This document shows positions 44,364 to 53,056 of a stretch of 64,000 nucleotides of DNA, piece after piece (within the stretch, counting starts at the first letter, position 1; each line of letters begins with the position of its first letter). The stretch covers positions 62,001 to 126,000 of the forward strand of contig JADGDO010000005.1 of NCBI GenBank assembly GCA_016744855.1, given 5' to 3'. The position numbers and the translations under genes were made by a program. The notes under the pieces were generated by a model. It was given only the letters and a program-made list of their open reading frames with translations, was not told where the DNA came from and did not search any database. This DNA comes from Candidatus Fermentibacteraceae bacterium (GTDB taxonomy: Bacteria > Fermentibacterota > Fermentibacteria > Fermentibacterales > JCC-6).

Positions 44364-45572
44364 ATGAAAATAACAAGAGAACTCATTGAGAAGCTACCTA
44401 AAACAGACCTTCACCTACACTTGGATGGGTCTATCAGGATAAGTACTCTTATTGAACTAGCTAAAGAAAGCAATATAGAATTGCCTTCATATACAGTAGA
44501 AGGCCTGAAGGAAACTGTTTTTAAGGACAATTACAATGATCTGGAGGATTATTTAAAGGGGTTCGGTTATACCTGTTCAGTGATGCGCACCAGAGAAAAC
44601 ATAGAGAGAATTGCTTACGAGCTTGCCCTCGATAATCAGAATGAGGGGGTGCGCTATATAGAGGTTAGGTACGCACCTCAATTGCATGCCGGTGGAAACA
44701 TGACAATGCTGGAAACTATTGAAGCCGTTGATGCCGGCCTTTCAAGGGCAAAGCTTGAGTTTAACAACCGTGTGGAAGTTTCTTCAGGTGATGAGCCCCC
44801 ATTCGAGTACGGAATAATTACCTGCGCGATGCGCTACTTCAACAAGCACTTTTCTACCTATTACAGTGATATTGTCTCAGTGCACTCATACTCCGATGAG
44901 GATAAGATTTTTGGACTCGCCTCGTTGGAAATGGTGGGGGCCTCAGTTAAAGCAAGAAGAGAATTGGGGCTGCCTGTCGTGGGAGTTGACCTGGCAGGTC
45001 CCGAGAAGGGGAATCCACCGGTTCATCACAGGGAAGCCTATATGCATGCTCAGCGGAATTTCCTGAACAAAACAGTACATGCAGGCGAAGCCTATGGCCC
45101 GGAAAGCATTTTTCAGGCTATTACAGAGCTAGGTGCTGACCGTATAGGACACGCTACCTCTCTCTTTAATCCTTCAATTATCACAGACCCCTTAATTCTC
45201 AACAGAGATTTGTACATCAATGATCTGGTTCAATTTATTGCAAACCGGAGAATTACTCTGGAGGTCTGTCTTACTTCAAACATGCAGACTGATCCGAAAC
45301 TTCTTAGGCTCGAGGACCACCCCTTCCGCATGATGCTGGAAAACAAGTTATCCTGTTCGATTTGCACAGACAACAGAACAGTTTCTCATACCACTGTTAC
45401 AGATGAGGTCTACAAGGCAGTGAAAGCCTTCAACCTCTCTCTGAATGATGTCAAAACTCTTATGGTCTACGGGTTTAAGCGCAGCTTTTTCCCCCATGCA
45501 TACAGGGAAAAAAGGACTTATGTCAGACAGTGCATGAATTACTTCGAAAAGGTAGTAAGTGAGTTTGTCTGA
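44364..45572 (+). CDS. Adenosine deaminase (copy 1)
   Basis: A 402-residue adenosine deaminase-family protein. Zinc/substrate motifs: LPKTDLHLHLDGS (two His and the ribose-contact Asp), the Zn His and catalytic Glu in KTVHAGEAYGPES, GHATSLF, and the Asp site CTDNRTVSHTT. The TDNR form, with Asn after the Zn Asp, is known in actinobacterial-type enzymes. Converts adenosine to inosine, feeding hypoxanthine and the xanthine dehydrogenase nearby. First of a tandem pair of close paralogs. Confidence 0.9.
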   Translation: MKITRELIEKLPKTDLHLHLDGSIRISTLIELAKESNIELPSYTVEGLKETVFKDNYNDLEDYLKGFGYTCSVMRTRENIERIAYELALDNQNEGVRYIEVRYAPQLHAGGNMTMLETIEAVDAGLSRAKLEFNNRVEVSSGDEPPFEYGIITCAMRYFNKHFSTYYSDIVSVHSYSDEDKIFGLASLEMVGASVKARRELGLPVVGVDLAGPEKGNPPVHHREAYMHAQRNFLNKTVHAGEAYGPESIFQAITELGADRIGHATSLFNPSIITDPLILNRDLYINDLVQFIANRRITLEVCLTSNMQTDPKLLRLEDHPFRMMLENKLSCSICTDNRTVSHTTVTDEVYKAVKAFNLSLNDVKTLMVYGFKRSFFPHAYREKRTYVRQCMNYFEKVVSEFV

Positions 45573-45599
45573 CAAATACCATTGGGAAAAACTTCCGCT

Positions 45600-46808
45600 A
45601 TGAAAATTACACGTGAATTGATCAGACGACTTCCTAAAACAGATCTTCATGTTCATCTTGGTGGATCTGTACGCCTGGAAACCCTTATTGATCTGGCGGT
45701 AGCTGACGGAATAGAACTTCCCTCATATACCGTTCAAGGGTTGAAAGAAACTGTTTTTAAAGAAACGTACAGAGATCTTGAAGAGTATCTGAAGTGCTTT
45801 GTCTATCCCGGGGCAGTCATGCAGAAAGCTGATAATCTTGCAAGAATAGCCTATGAACTGGCTATTGATAATCAGAATGAAGGGGTCCGCTACCTTGAAG
45901 CTAGATTTGCACCACAGCGATATGCAGGTGGTGAAATGGACATTCATCAGGTGCTGGATGCTGTTAACGAAGGTTTGAGCCGCGCAAAAAAGGAATTCAA
46001 CAGCCGAGAATCAATTGCAGCCGGCAGCGAGCCCCCATTTGACTATGGAATTATTGCTTGTGCAATGCGCTACTTCACCCATGATTCATCATGTTATTAC
46101 AGAAACCTTTATTCAGTTCATTCCCATTCAACACCGGATAGAATTGTCGGGCTAGCCTCTTTTGAGCTGGCTGGAGCAGTAGTCAAGGCCAGACGGGAGC
46201 GGGGAGTTCCAGTTGTTGCAATTGATATCGCCGGCCGGGAGAAGGGTTATCCACCTATTCACCACAGTGAAGCTTACGCTCTTGCTCAGCGCAACTACAT
46301 AAATAAAACCGTGCATGCGGGTGAGGCATACGGCCCTGAAAGCATTTTTCAGGCTGTTACAGAGTTAGGTGCCGACAGGATAGGGCACGCTACTTCACTG
46401 TTTAGTGCCGAGTTGATAAGCGATCCTTCTGTTATTGATAAGCAGAGGTATGTTGATGACTTGGCAGGATTTATAGCAGATAGAAGAGTAACTATAGAAG
46501 TTTGTCTCTCTTCTAACATGCAGACTGCTCCGGAACTGCATCGTATTGAAGATCATCCATTTCGTAAAATGATGGAGAAAAGGTTATCATGTACAATTTG
46601 TACAGACAACCGAACTGTTTCTCACACAACGGTTACCGACGAAATTTACAAAGCAGTGAAGGCATTCAATCTCTCTTCAGCTCAGCTTAAAAACCTTGTA
46701 GCATACGGTTTCAAACGAAGTTTTTACCCGCACACTTATGAGCAGAAAAGAAGCTATGTAAAGCAGTGTATGGACTACTTCGAGAAAATTATCGCTGCTC
46801 CAGTTTGA
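45600..46808 (+). CDS. Adenosine deaminase-like protein (copy 2, tandem paralog)
   Basis: A 402-residue paralog of the preceding gene with closely similar length and motifs: KTVHAGEAYGPES, GHATSLF, CTDNRTVSHTT. In the first motif it reads LPKTDLHVHLGGS: the Asp of HXHLDG is Gly. In mouse ADA that Asp contacts the ribose 5'-OH. ATG 45600 aligns with copy 1; a TTG at 45582 is possible. Its last 20 bases overlap the convergent gene at 46789. It may deaminate a different purine compound. Confidence 0.85.
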   Translation: MKITRELIRRLPKTDLHVHLGGSVRLETLIDLAVADGIELPSYTVQGLKETVFKETYRDLEEYLKCFVYPGAVMQKADNLARIAYELAIDNQNEGVRYLEARFAPQRYAGGEMDIHQVLDAVNEGLSRAKKEFNSRESIAAGSEPPFDYGIIACAMRYFTHDSSCYYRNLYSVHSHSTPDRIVGLASFELAGAVVKARRERGVPVVAIDIAGREKGYPPIHHSEAYALAQRNYINKTVHAGEAYGPESIFQAVTELGADRIGHATSLFSAELISDPSVIDKQRYVDDLAGFIADRRVTIEVCLSSNMQTAPELHRIEDHPFRKMMEKRLSCTICTDNRTVSHTTVTDEIYKAVKAFNLSSAQLKNLVAYGFKRSFYPHTYEQKRSYVKQCMDYFEKIIAAPV

Positions 46809-47697
46809 CAGCACCCAGGAAAAGCCTCTCGTACTCAACCTCTCTGTCGTCGGAAGTCTCAAGATGAATTGTACTGATCTCGCTATTGTATTCCTCCGGT
46901 ATGGGGAAAACAAGCCAGAAAGAGCCTTCTTCTGTGAATGCAGGCTTCCAGGTCTCCCACAGAGCTGTGATCTCACTGGTCTTAAACCGTGAACCAGCCC
47001 AGCGGCAGAAAGTTTCGGGTATGAGCTGAGGGTCCAGTTCACCACCCATTGAAAAATCAAACGGGATGAATTCATCCTCTCTTATTTCCACAGGTGTCAC
47101 TCCGTATGGCGTGAAGAATAGTCCTTCAACAATTTCGTCTCCGGTGAAAACAGGTAATCTGTCTGGATTCCACTCCAGGAAGTTGTCTGCGAAACCGGAA
47201 TTTACAGTACACTCGTAATACAAAAAGTTCTCTGTGATTCCTGTGTTCTGATTGTAAAGAGAAAGAGAGGGAACAGCTCTCCAGTATTCTGTAGCCCAGG
47301 CGAATGGACCATTGTACATTCCGGGTTGTTCAACCTTTTCTACCATTCTTTCTGTTTCTTCAAATCCTGTATTACCGGAGACAGAGCTCAGATTCCATTC
47401 AGCTGTTTCATTTTCCAGAACATCAGGATCGGGGTAGATGGTTGTAAAAGTCTCACCGGTTCCGACCTTAACGGTAAATGTACCGTAAAAGGGCTCACCG
47501 TGTATCCAGACTACCGGTGCTTCAGCACACATATCCATATCGTTGTACATCTCTGCATCATTCCACGGGCTTCCACAGATAAGCGGGTCGTGGGTTTCAT
47601 CAAAAACAACAACACCCCACTCATGAACAAAGTTTTCTGCAGAGCTTCCTTCGTAGGCAATAGAAGTATCAACCAGCATCGCAACTATTGGTATCAT
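46789..47697 (-). CDS. Predicted secreted protein, HEWG-motif family (copy A)
   Basis: A 302-residue protein with a weak signal-like N-terminus and a GGAGG site 4 bases before the ATG. It is a clear paralog of the next gene upstream: shared blocks include VHEWGVVVF near residue 28, VVWIHGEPF near residue 62, FLYYECTVN, LFFTPYGV, EITALWETWKPAF, and a similar C-terminus (YERLFLGAVKL). A remote likeness to planctomycete/myxobacterial proteins that begin with a HEWGTF-type motif is recalled from memory only. No known domain or catalytic site; function unknown. Convergent overlap of 20 bases with the deaminase. Confidence 0.72.
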   Translation of the reverse strand: MIPIVAMLVDTSIAYEGSSAENFVHEWGVVVFDETHDPLICGSPWNDAEMYNDMDMCAEAPVVWIHGEPFYGTFTVKVGTGETFTTIYPDPDVLENETAEWNLSSVSGNTGFEETERMVEKVEQPGMYNGPFAWATEYWRAVPSLSLYNQNTGITENFLYYECTVNSGFADNFLEWNPDRLPVFTGDEIVEGLFFTPYGVTPVEIREDEFIPFDFSMGGELDPQLIPETFCRWAGSRFKTSEITALWETWKPAFTEEGSFWLVFPIPEEYNSEISTIHLETSDDREVEYERLFLGAVKLEQR

Positions 47698-47742
47698 AAT
47701 TCCTCCGTTCGGTCTCTTGATCCTTTGTAAGCTTTTAAGCAG

Positions 47743-48630
47743 CTATTCCGAGAAACTGAGTTTTACGGCTCCAAGGTAAAATCTTTCGTATTGCACTACT
47801 CGTTCCTCTGGAAAATCAAGACTGATATTGCTTATTTCATTGTGGTAGTTCCTCGGGACAGGGAATACAAGCCAGTATGAGTCTTCTTCACAGAATACAG
47901 GTTCCCATGTCTCCCACAGTGCAGTTATCTCCGAAGGCTTCAACCGGGTATTTGTCCAGCGGAGAATAGTGTTTGGTGCAATTTCAGGATCCAGCAATCC
48001 GCCCAGGTCAAAAGTGTATGGAACAAACTCACCCTGCTTTATCTCTACTGCTATTGCTCCGACAGGTGTAAAGAACAGAGCTTCCTGAACCTCATCTCCT
48101 GTGAACTGCGGGTTTCCAGTTTCACTCCAGCTGAAGAAATGGTCTGCAAAGTCCTGATTGACTTCACATTCGTAGTAGAGGAAACCCTCGGTTATAGCTG
48201 CACTGGCCTGGAACAATGGAAGTGACGGGACACTTCGCCAATGGTCAATAGCCCACCCGAAAGGCCCTTCGTAGTGGTTTTCGAGCGGGTTCCGATGAGT
48301 TGTCTCTGCAGAGGCAATGTCCCATTCTGCTACACCAGTGGCAGCTCTGTCAGGAACCGGGTAGGTGAATGTGATTGCCTGCTCACCTGTAGAGACAACA
48401 AAGGTTGCCTCCGAAAATGGTTCTCCGTGGATCCAGACTATGGGAGCAAATGCTTCAATGACAGGAGGTTCGTAATCGGGATACAGATCAAGATTTTTCC
48501 AGGCACCTCCGCAGACATGTGAGTTGTTCTGTTTAAAAACGACTACACCCCACTCGTGAACATGATTCTGAACATCAGCCGGAACAATTTCGTAGCAATC
48601 TGCAAAAAGCAGCAAGCCGATAAGTAACAT
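47743..48630 (-). CDS. Predicted secreted protein, HEWG-motif family (copy B)
   Basis: A 295-residue paralog of copy A. Start ATG 48630 (MLLIGLLLFADCYEI) has GAAGGGAG upstream and gives a signal peptide; a longer frame from 48651 is less likely. Shared motifs: VHEWGVVVF, IVWIHGEPF, FLYYECEVN, ALFFTPVGA, EITALWETWEPVF. The mature part is acidic and aromatic-rich and looks like a beta-rich extracytoplasmic domain. The gene lies 42 bases after the RlmN-like gene on the same strand and may belong to the same transcript. Confidence 0.72.
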   Translation of the reverse strand: MLLIGLLLFADCYEIVPADVQNHVHEWGVVVFKQNNSHVCGGAWKNLDLYPDYEPPVIEAFAPIVWIHGEPFSEATFVVSTGEQAITFTYPVPDRAATGVAEWDIASAETTHRNPLENHYEGPFGWAIDHWRSVPSLPLFQASAAITEGFLYYECEVNQDFADHFFSWSETGNPQFTGDEVQEALFFTPVGAIAVEIKQGEFVPYTFDLGGLLDPEIAPNTILRWTNTRLKPSEITALWETWEPVFCEEDSYWLVFPVPRNYHNEISNISLDFPEERVVQYERFYLGAVKLSFSE

Positions 48631-48672
48631 AATTCTCCCTTCGTTATTCAATATACACAGGGAGTCAGCCGA

Positions 48673-49623
48673 TTATTCCGGAAGCTCGTTTATGGGATAG
48701 GTATATCCTTCTTGCATTTCACTATCAGAATCAACATGAGCTTTTAGGTACTGACCGCAATTGCTTCCGATTTTGTTTTCTTCCTGCTCTCCGATACTGA
48801 GTATTACACTGTAACCAGCGCTTCTAATTTTTTCCACAAGTTCAATTCGTTCTTCACCCGAAGCCGGGTCTATGTGGGAAGAGAGGTTGTTCAACTGAGC
48901 GCGGTATGTTGGATTCAGCGGTGTAATCTTTATCAGAAAAAGATCAGGATGAAAGTACTTCTTAAGCACAACAGGTTCCAATGGTGAGCCTTTTGCAAGT
49001 GCGAAGTTCAGAGTAATCTTGCGATCACCGGTGGAATAAAAGTTTCTGCCATAATCTGCTATTTCAGCCATGCTCCAGCTGTCTACCGGTATTATCTGTC
49101 TTCGAAGAATCGGGTCTGTTGTGTGCAGTGAGAATTGAAGCTGGAAGTTGCCTTTTGAATAAAGATCACGCTTTACTCTGAGTAGATTCTCAAAAAAGCT
49201 ATCGGTTCCACGGGGAGCAACAGTCGATATCGAGGGCATAAACCCTGGAGCATCTATTCTGCCCGGAAGATCTCTAAGAACATCAATGACTGAAGGATTT
49301 AATGCAGGTTCTCCCATTCTTGCAAATTGAACTTTGAATTGTTGAGAGGGAACTTTCATATCCGGGAAACGCCTGCGGATCATCATTTCAATCTGCTGGG
49401 TTATCTGAAGAGCAGTCAGTTTTCCGTTGTATTCAGCACCAGCATCGCACATGGAGCATCCAACCGGGCAACCGAACAGAGTTGAAACCAGTAGAACCCA
49501 CTTTTGATCAATGGGCAAAGGGGGCTGTACCGATTCAGCACATTCTACGCGCAATCCATTTTTGTATTCAACAATGTACACTCTGGCCAGATCATCTCTG
49601 CCACTGGAAGCAATAACCTTCAT
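48673..49623 (-). CDS. RlmN/Cfr-like radical SAM protein lacking the N-terminal domain
   Basis: 316 residues. The whole core resembles RlmN/Cfr: CPVGCSMCDAG (CX3CX2C), LTALQITQQIE, GEPALNP, SLHTTDPILRRQIIPV, IKITPLNPTYRAQ, and the late cysteine in GSNCGQYLKAH. The position of RlmN Cys118, seven residues before the first cluster cysteine, is leucine (WVLLVSTLFGC). The N-terminal accessory domain is also absent. A straightforward rRNA methyltransferase role is doubtful. Its ATG follows the stop of the flavoprotein gene with no gap. Confidence 0.82.
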   Translation of the reverse strand: MKVIASSGRDDLARVYIVEYKNGLRVECAESVQPPLPIDQKWVLLVSTLFGCPVGCSMCDAGAEYNGKLTALQITQQIEMMIRRRFPDMKVPSQQFKVQFARMGEPALNPSVIDVLRDLPGRIDAPGFMPSISTVAPRGTDSFFENLLRVKRDLYSKGNFQLQFSLHTTDPILRRQIIPVDSWSMAEIADYGRNFYSTGDRKITLNFALAKGSPLEPVVLKKYFHPDLFLIKITPLNPTYRAQLNNLSSHIDPASGEERIELVEKIRSAGYSVILSIGEQEENKIGSNCGQYLKAHVDSDSEMQEGYTYPINELPE

Positions 49624-50433
49624 CTATAGGTCTCCGTATCTCTTTAGATATTTTACAGTTTTCATCGCTGCTTCAACCCCGTTGCCTACTGCTATTGAAG
49701 CCTGCCGATATTTTCCGTTTATACAGTCACCGCACATATGGAATGAACCGTCTTCAGGTGGCGAAGATAACAGTTTTTCAGAAATGATATCAAGTTCAGC
49801 AACTCTTCCAAATGCAACAACAATCAAATCTTCATCATAGCTTGCAGGAAGGTTATTAATATGTAAAGTGATTTTCCCGTTTTGCTGAACTTTGCGAAGA
49901 AGGTGTGGAACAGCCTTTGAGAAATCACCTCTGCTGTAAACATTTACTGTGTACCTGGAGCTTAGAGTCATTGCATAGTCGAGAGCCGCATCCCCTCCTC
50001 CGAGGACTGCAATTTGTTCACCATGGAAGTCCGCAGGATTTTTTACATCGTAGCGAATCCTGGCTTCTTCTATTCCCGGAATCACAGTGGTTACCGGAAC
50101 AGTTCCCGATGCCACAATCACACTGAAGGCTCTGGTACTAATACCCCTATCTGATTTTATCTTATAAATGGAATCTGTTCGGTCAATTAGGGTAACTTCA
50201 CTTCTCATAAGTCTGTCCGGAAGAGGAAATCTTCCAATGAGCTCCCTGCCAGATATTCCTTCAGGAACACCAGGAAAATTGATTACAGAGCATGCATTCA
50301 GAAATAGTCCTCCGGGCTCATCCCGTTCGAAAACCAGCGGATCTATACCATAGAGCTTCAATTGCCTGGCAGCAGCAAGGCCAGCCGGGCCACAGCCTAT
50401 TATGACTACTTTTTCCGTAGAACTAGTATTCAC
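49624..50433 (-). CDS. Thioredoxin-reductase-like FAD/NAD(P) flavoprotein without CXXC
   Basis: 269 residues. N-terminal FAD Rossmann VVIIGCGPAGLAAARQL, the GGLFLNACSVINFPGVPEG region as in TrxB-like enzymes, second nucleotide motif IAVLGGGDAALDYAMTL, and the C-terminal FAD motif FHMCGDCINGKYRQASIAVG. The redox CXXC between the two nucleotide regions is missing; a Cys-Gly-Asp-Cys near the C-terminus is probably part of the FAD motif. It may pass electrons from NAD(P)H to a partner, plausibly the radical SAM protein encoded immediately after it. Confidence 0.83.
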   Translation of the reverse strand: MNTSSTEKVVIIGCGPAGLAAARQLKLYGIDPLVFERDEPGGLFLNACSVINFPGVPEGISGRELIGRFPLPDRLMRSEVTLIDRTDSIYKIKSDRGISTRAFSVIVASGTVPVTTVIPGIEEARIRYDVKNPADFHGEQIAVLGGGDAALDYAMTLSSRYTVNVYSRGDFSKAVPHLLRKVQQNGKITLHINNLPASYDEDLIVVAFGRVAELDIISEKLLSSPPEDGSFHMCGDCINGKYRQASIAVGNGVEAAMKTVKYLKRYGDL

Positions 50434-51079
50434 AGATTGTCCTCATGCCCTTTAGAAGTGCTGAAACACAGGTAGGTTCGGCAAAACCGTGGGCCAGATT
50501 AACAGTAGTCGACCGGTGCAGTTCGCTGTTCACAGTTGCTGTTCCATTTACCGGCATAATAACTCTGTACCCTCTCACAAAAGCCGATCTGGCGGTTGTT
50601 TCACAACAGAGATTTGTCATTACTCCTGTAATAACAATAGTATTTATCTGAAGCTCCTCAAGTCTGCTTTGAAGGGAGGTTCTGTAAAATGCATCGTATT
50701 GTGGTTTTTCAATAATTTCCGCGTGTGATGTGTCGAAAGCACTGCATATCTCGCTTAGCGGGTTGTCGCGCGTTATCACATCTCTCCACCAACGACCCAT
50801 CATGTCGGCGTTTTCTGCTGTGTTGAGATGTTTTGTGAAAATAACAGGCAACTCGAGTCGATCAAATTCCGCTACGAGTGTTTGTAACACTGGAACAAGC
50901 TCTGGAGCAGAGGGAATAAATGCGTGCGATTCTGGAGAAATAAAGAAATCCTGCATATCCAGCACCAGAAGTGCAAGACCATTTGTGTCCAGCTCTTCAA
51001 TTGTGTTGTCGCAGAGCCCCTGCAAATCAATTGAGTCCCAGTAGTTTTCTTTCAACATCTCTCCATCCACTAAAGACAT
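50423..51079 (-). CDS. Isochorismatase-like cysteine hydrolase
   Basis: About 218 residues with the family triad: Asp in LLVLDMQDFF, Lys in EKPQYDAF, Cys in VMTNLCCETTARSAF. Members include nicotinamidases, isochorismatases and N-carbamoyl hydrolases; substrate undetermined here. Start is uncertain: ATG 51079 overlaps the end of bioA by 10 bases and has GAAGGA directly upstream; ATG 51106 and 51058 are alternatives. It overlaps the flavoprotein gene by 11 bases. Its place at the tail of the biotin operon suggests co-expression, not a biotin role. Confidence 0.85.
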   Translation of the reverse strand: MSLVDGEMLKENYWDSIDLQGLCDNTIEELDTNGLALLVLDMQDFFISPESHAFIPSAPELVPVLQTLVAEFDRLELPVIFTKHLNTAENADMMGRWWRDVITRDNPLSEICSAFDTSHAEIIEKPQYDAFYRTSLQSRLEELQINTIVITGVMTNLCCETTARSAFVRGYRVIMPVNGTATVNSELHRSTTVNLAHGFAEPTCVSALLKGMRTICEY

Positions 51080-52374
51080 TCCTTCAGGCAGTCCCCGAAT
51101 ATACAAAGCATTTCCTTCATATCAGTGGCGCTGGTTAGAAGAGGCGGCCAGAGGTACACAACTGAGCCAAGTGGTCTGATAATCAGACCCTTCTGAAGGG
51201 ACATCTCTGCAATTCTTGAAGCAGTACTGGCGCCTCCGCCGTCTTGTGAAATTTCCAGAGAACTCATGCAACCGAGAGTTGTGGAATTGTGAACTCCCGG
51301 AAATTCTCTGAACTCTCTGAATGCACCCGCAAGCAGAGTCGCAGGAGTTTTGCTCTGTTCAATAACATTTTCATTCTTGAATACCTCAAGCGCTGCAATC
51401 GCTGCCGCGGAAGCTAAGGGATTACCAGAAAATGTATGACCGTGATAGAAGGTCGTGTCTCTGAGTGAAGTTGGGCGAAAGGATTCAAATATTTCCGGGC
51501 TGGTGATAACAGCACTCATTGGCAGATAACCACCGGTAAGAGATTTCCCTGTTACCATTAAATCGGGTTGTATTTCCGCTAGGTCCGAAGCGAACATCTC
51601 GCCTGTTCTACCGAACCCTACCGCTATTTCGTCCAGAATAAGCAGTACATCCAGTTCGGTACAGAGTTTTCTCAAAAGAGTTACATATCCAGGGGGGTAA
51701 ATCCTGATCCCGGCAGCACCCTGACAGACAGGTTCAATAATGACAGCAGCAGTAGTTTCTGCATTTTCCCTAAGAAGCTGTTCCATATCACTGAAACACT
51801 GCAAAGAACAGTTGTTTTCGAAGGGGCAATGGAAGCAATGAGGCGCTGCTGCCTGGAGTGATCTATTAACTACATGCTCGATCGGTCTGTGGAACCGTGG
51901 CAGGAAACCAAGACCTACTGTTCCCAATGTGTCACCGTGATAAGCCCCGGAAAGAGAGACTATATTTTTTTTCTCAGGTTCTCCCAGATTCCACCAATAC
52001 TGTATGGATATCCGAAGTGCAGCTTCCACGCCACTCGCACCATCTGAAGCATAATAGACACGGTTCAGCGTTCCGGGTGCTATTGCCGAAAGCATTTCAG
52101 AGAGCTTAATTATGCCGGTGTGAGACATTCCGCCTGTAATGCTGTGCTGCAACGTAAGAGCTTGCTGCACAACAGAGTTTACAATATGCGGATGGCTGTG
52201 CCCAAGGTTTACGCACCACCATGAGCTAATACCATCCAGGTATTCTTTACCGGTTGTGTCTTTTAGTCTGACTCCACTTGCACTAGCGATTACAGGGAAC
52301 TCGGTTTTCTCAAATTTAGTAATGTCTGTGTATGGATGCCACAGGTGCTGAAGATCAGTTTTCCTGTAATTCAT
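51070..52374 (-). CDS. bioA: Adenosylmethionine-8-amino-7-oxononanoate aminotransferase
   Basis: A 434-residue class III aminotransferase. The BioA-specific N-terminus HLWHPYTDITKF and GISSWWCVNLGHSHP are present; ASDGASGVEAALRIS binds PLP phosphate, LLILDEIAVGFGRTG contains the PLP aspartate, and the PLP lysine is in VTGKSLTGGYLPMSAVI. Makes 7,8-diaminopelargonate with SAM as amino donor. Overlaps bioD by 20 bases. Confidence 0.95.
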   Translation of the reverse strand: MNYRKTDLQHLWHPYTDITKFEKTEFPVIASASGVRLKDTTGKEYLDGISSWWCVNLGHSHPHIVNSVVQQALTLQHSITGGMSHTGIIKLSEMLSAIAPGTLNRVYYASDGASGVEAALRISIQYWWNLGEPEKKNIVSLSGAYHGDTLGTVGLGFLPRFHRPIEHVVNRSLQAAAPHCFHCPFENNCSLQCFSDMEQLLRENAETTAAVIIEPVCQGAAGIRIYPPGYVTLLRKLCTELDVLLILDEIAVGFGRTGEMFASDLAEIQPDLMVTGKSLTGGYLPMSAVITSPEIFESFRPTSLRDTTFYHGHTFSGNPLASAAAIAALEVFKNENVIEQSKTPATLLAGAFREFREFPGVHNSTTLGCMSSLEISQDGGGASTASRIAEMSLQKGLIIRPLGSVVYLWPPLLTSATDMKEMLCIFGDCLKECL

Positions 52375-53056
52375 CAGACAATTTTCCTTTCAGCTTTGCA
52401 CCGATATCTGCAAAAGATTGACTCGGAAACAGACCCGGTGAATAAGGTACCTCTCCAAGTATTTCTACTCTCCCATATTCTTGGATTGCCTGTGTATTGC
52501 TTTTGCTTATGAGTTTAGAAGGGGGGGACGTGTGATTGATAACTACGCCTGCAACATCAAGTCCTGCATTCAGTAAAGCTGATATTGAAAGAAGTGTGTG
52601 ATTTATCGTACCGAGTTTATCTGATGAGACTAAAACCACAGGCCACCCCAGCTCAACCATTAAACTCAGCATTGTTTTACCATTCCCCAGCGGAACAAGA
52701 ATTCCACCAGCTCCTTCGGCTACAACACATTCGAAATCAGATTTTAGTTCAATCAAACCGGTAACCATTTCAGAAAGATTAATCTGACAGTCAGCCAATT
52801 CGCTGGCCAGGTGGGGAGAGCAGGCAGGAACGAATCTAAGGGGGCAGAGCTTTCGTAACACAATCTCATTGAAAGAGAGCCCCGCTATCTGGAGAGAATA
52901 GATCAGATCCTCTGGAATATCGTTAACGCAACCTGTCTGAACGGGCTTTGCTGGCACAGCATTAACTCCTGAATCAACAAGAAACTTTGTTATTCCTGCT
53001 GCTATAAATGTCTTCCCGACATCGGTATCTGTTCCCGTGATAAAGACAGATTTCAT
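52355..53056 (-). CDS. bioD: Dethiobiotin synthetase
   Basis: A 233-residue P-loop protein: FITGTDTDVGKTFIAAGI, PAKPVQTGC, VAEGAGGILVPLGNG and VLVSSDKLGTINHTLLSI. Closes the ureido ring of dethiobiotin using CO2 and ATP. ATGA-type 4-base overlap with bioC. Confidence 0.95.
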   Translation of the reverse strand: MKSVFITGTDTDVGKTFIAAGITKFLVDSGVNAVPAKPVQTGCVNDIPEDLIYSLQIAGLSFNEIVLRKLCPLRFVPACSPHLASELADCQINLSEMVTGLIELKSDFECVVAEGAGGILVPLGNGKTMLSLMVELGWPVVLVSSDKLGTINHTLLSISALLNAGLDVAGVVINHTSPPSKLISKSNTQAIQEYGRVEILGEVPYSPGLFPSQSFADIGAKLKGKLSDELQEN

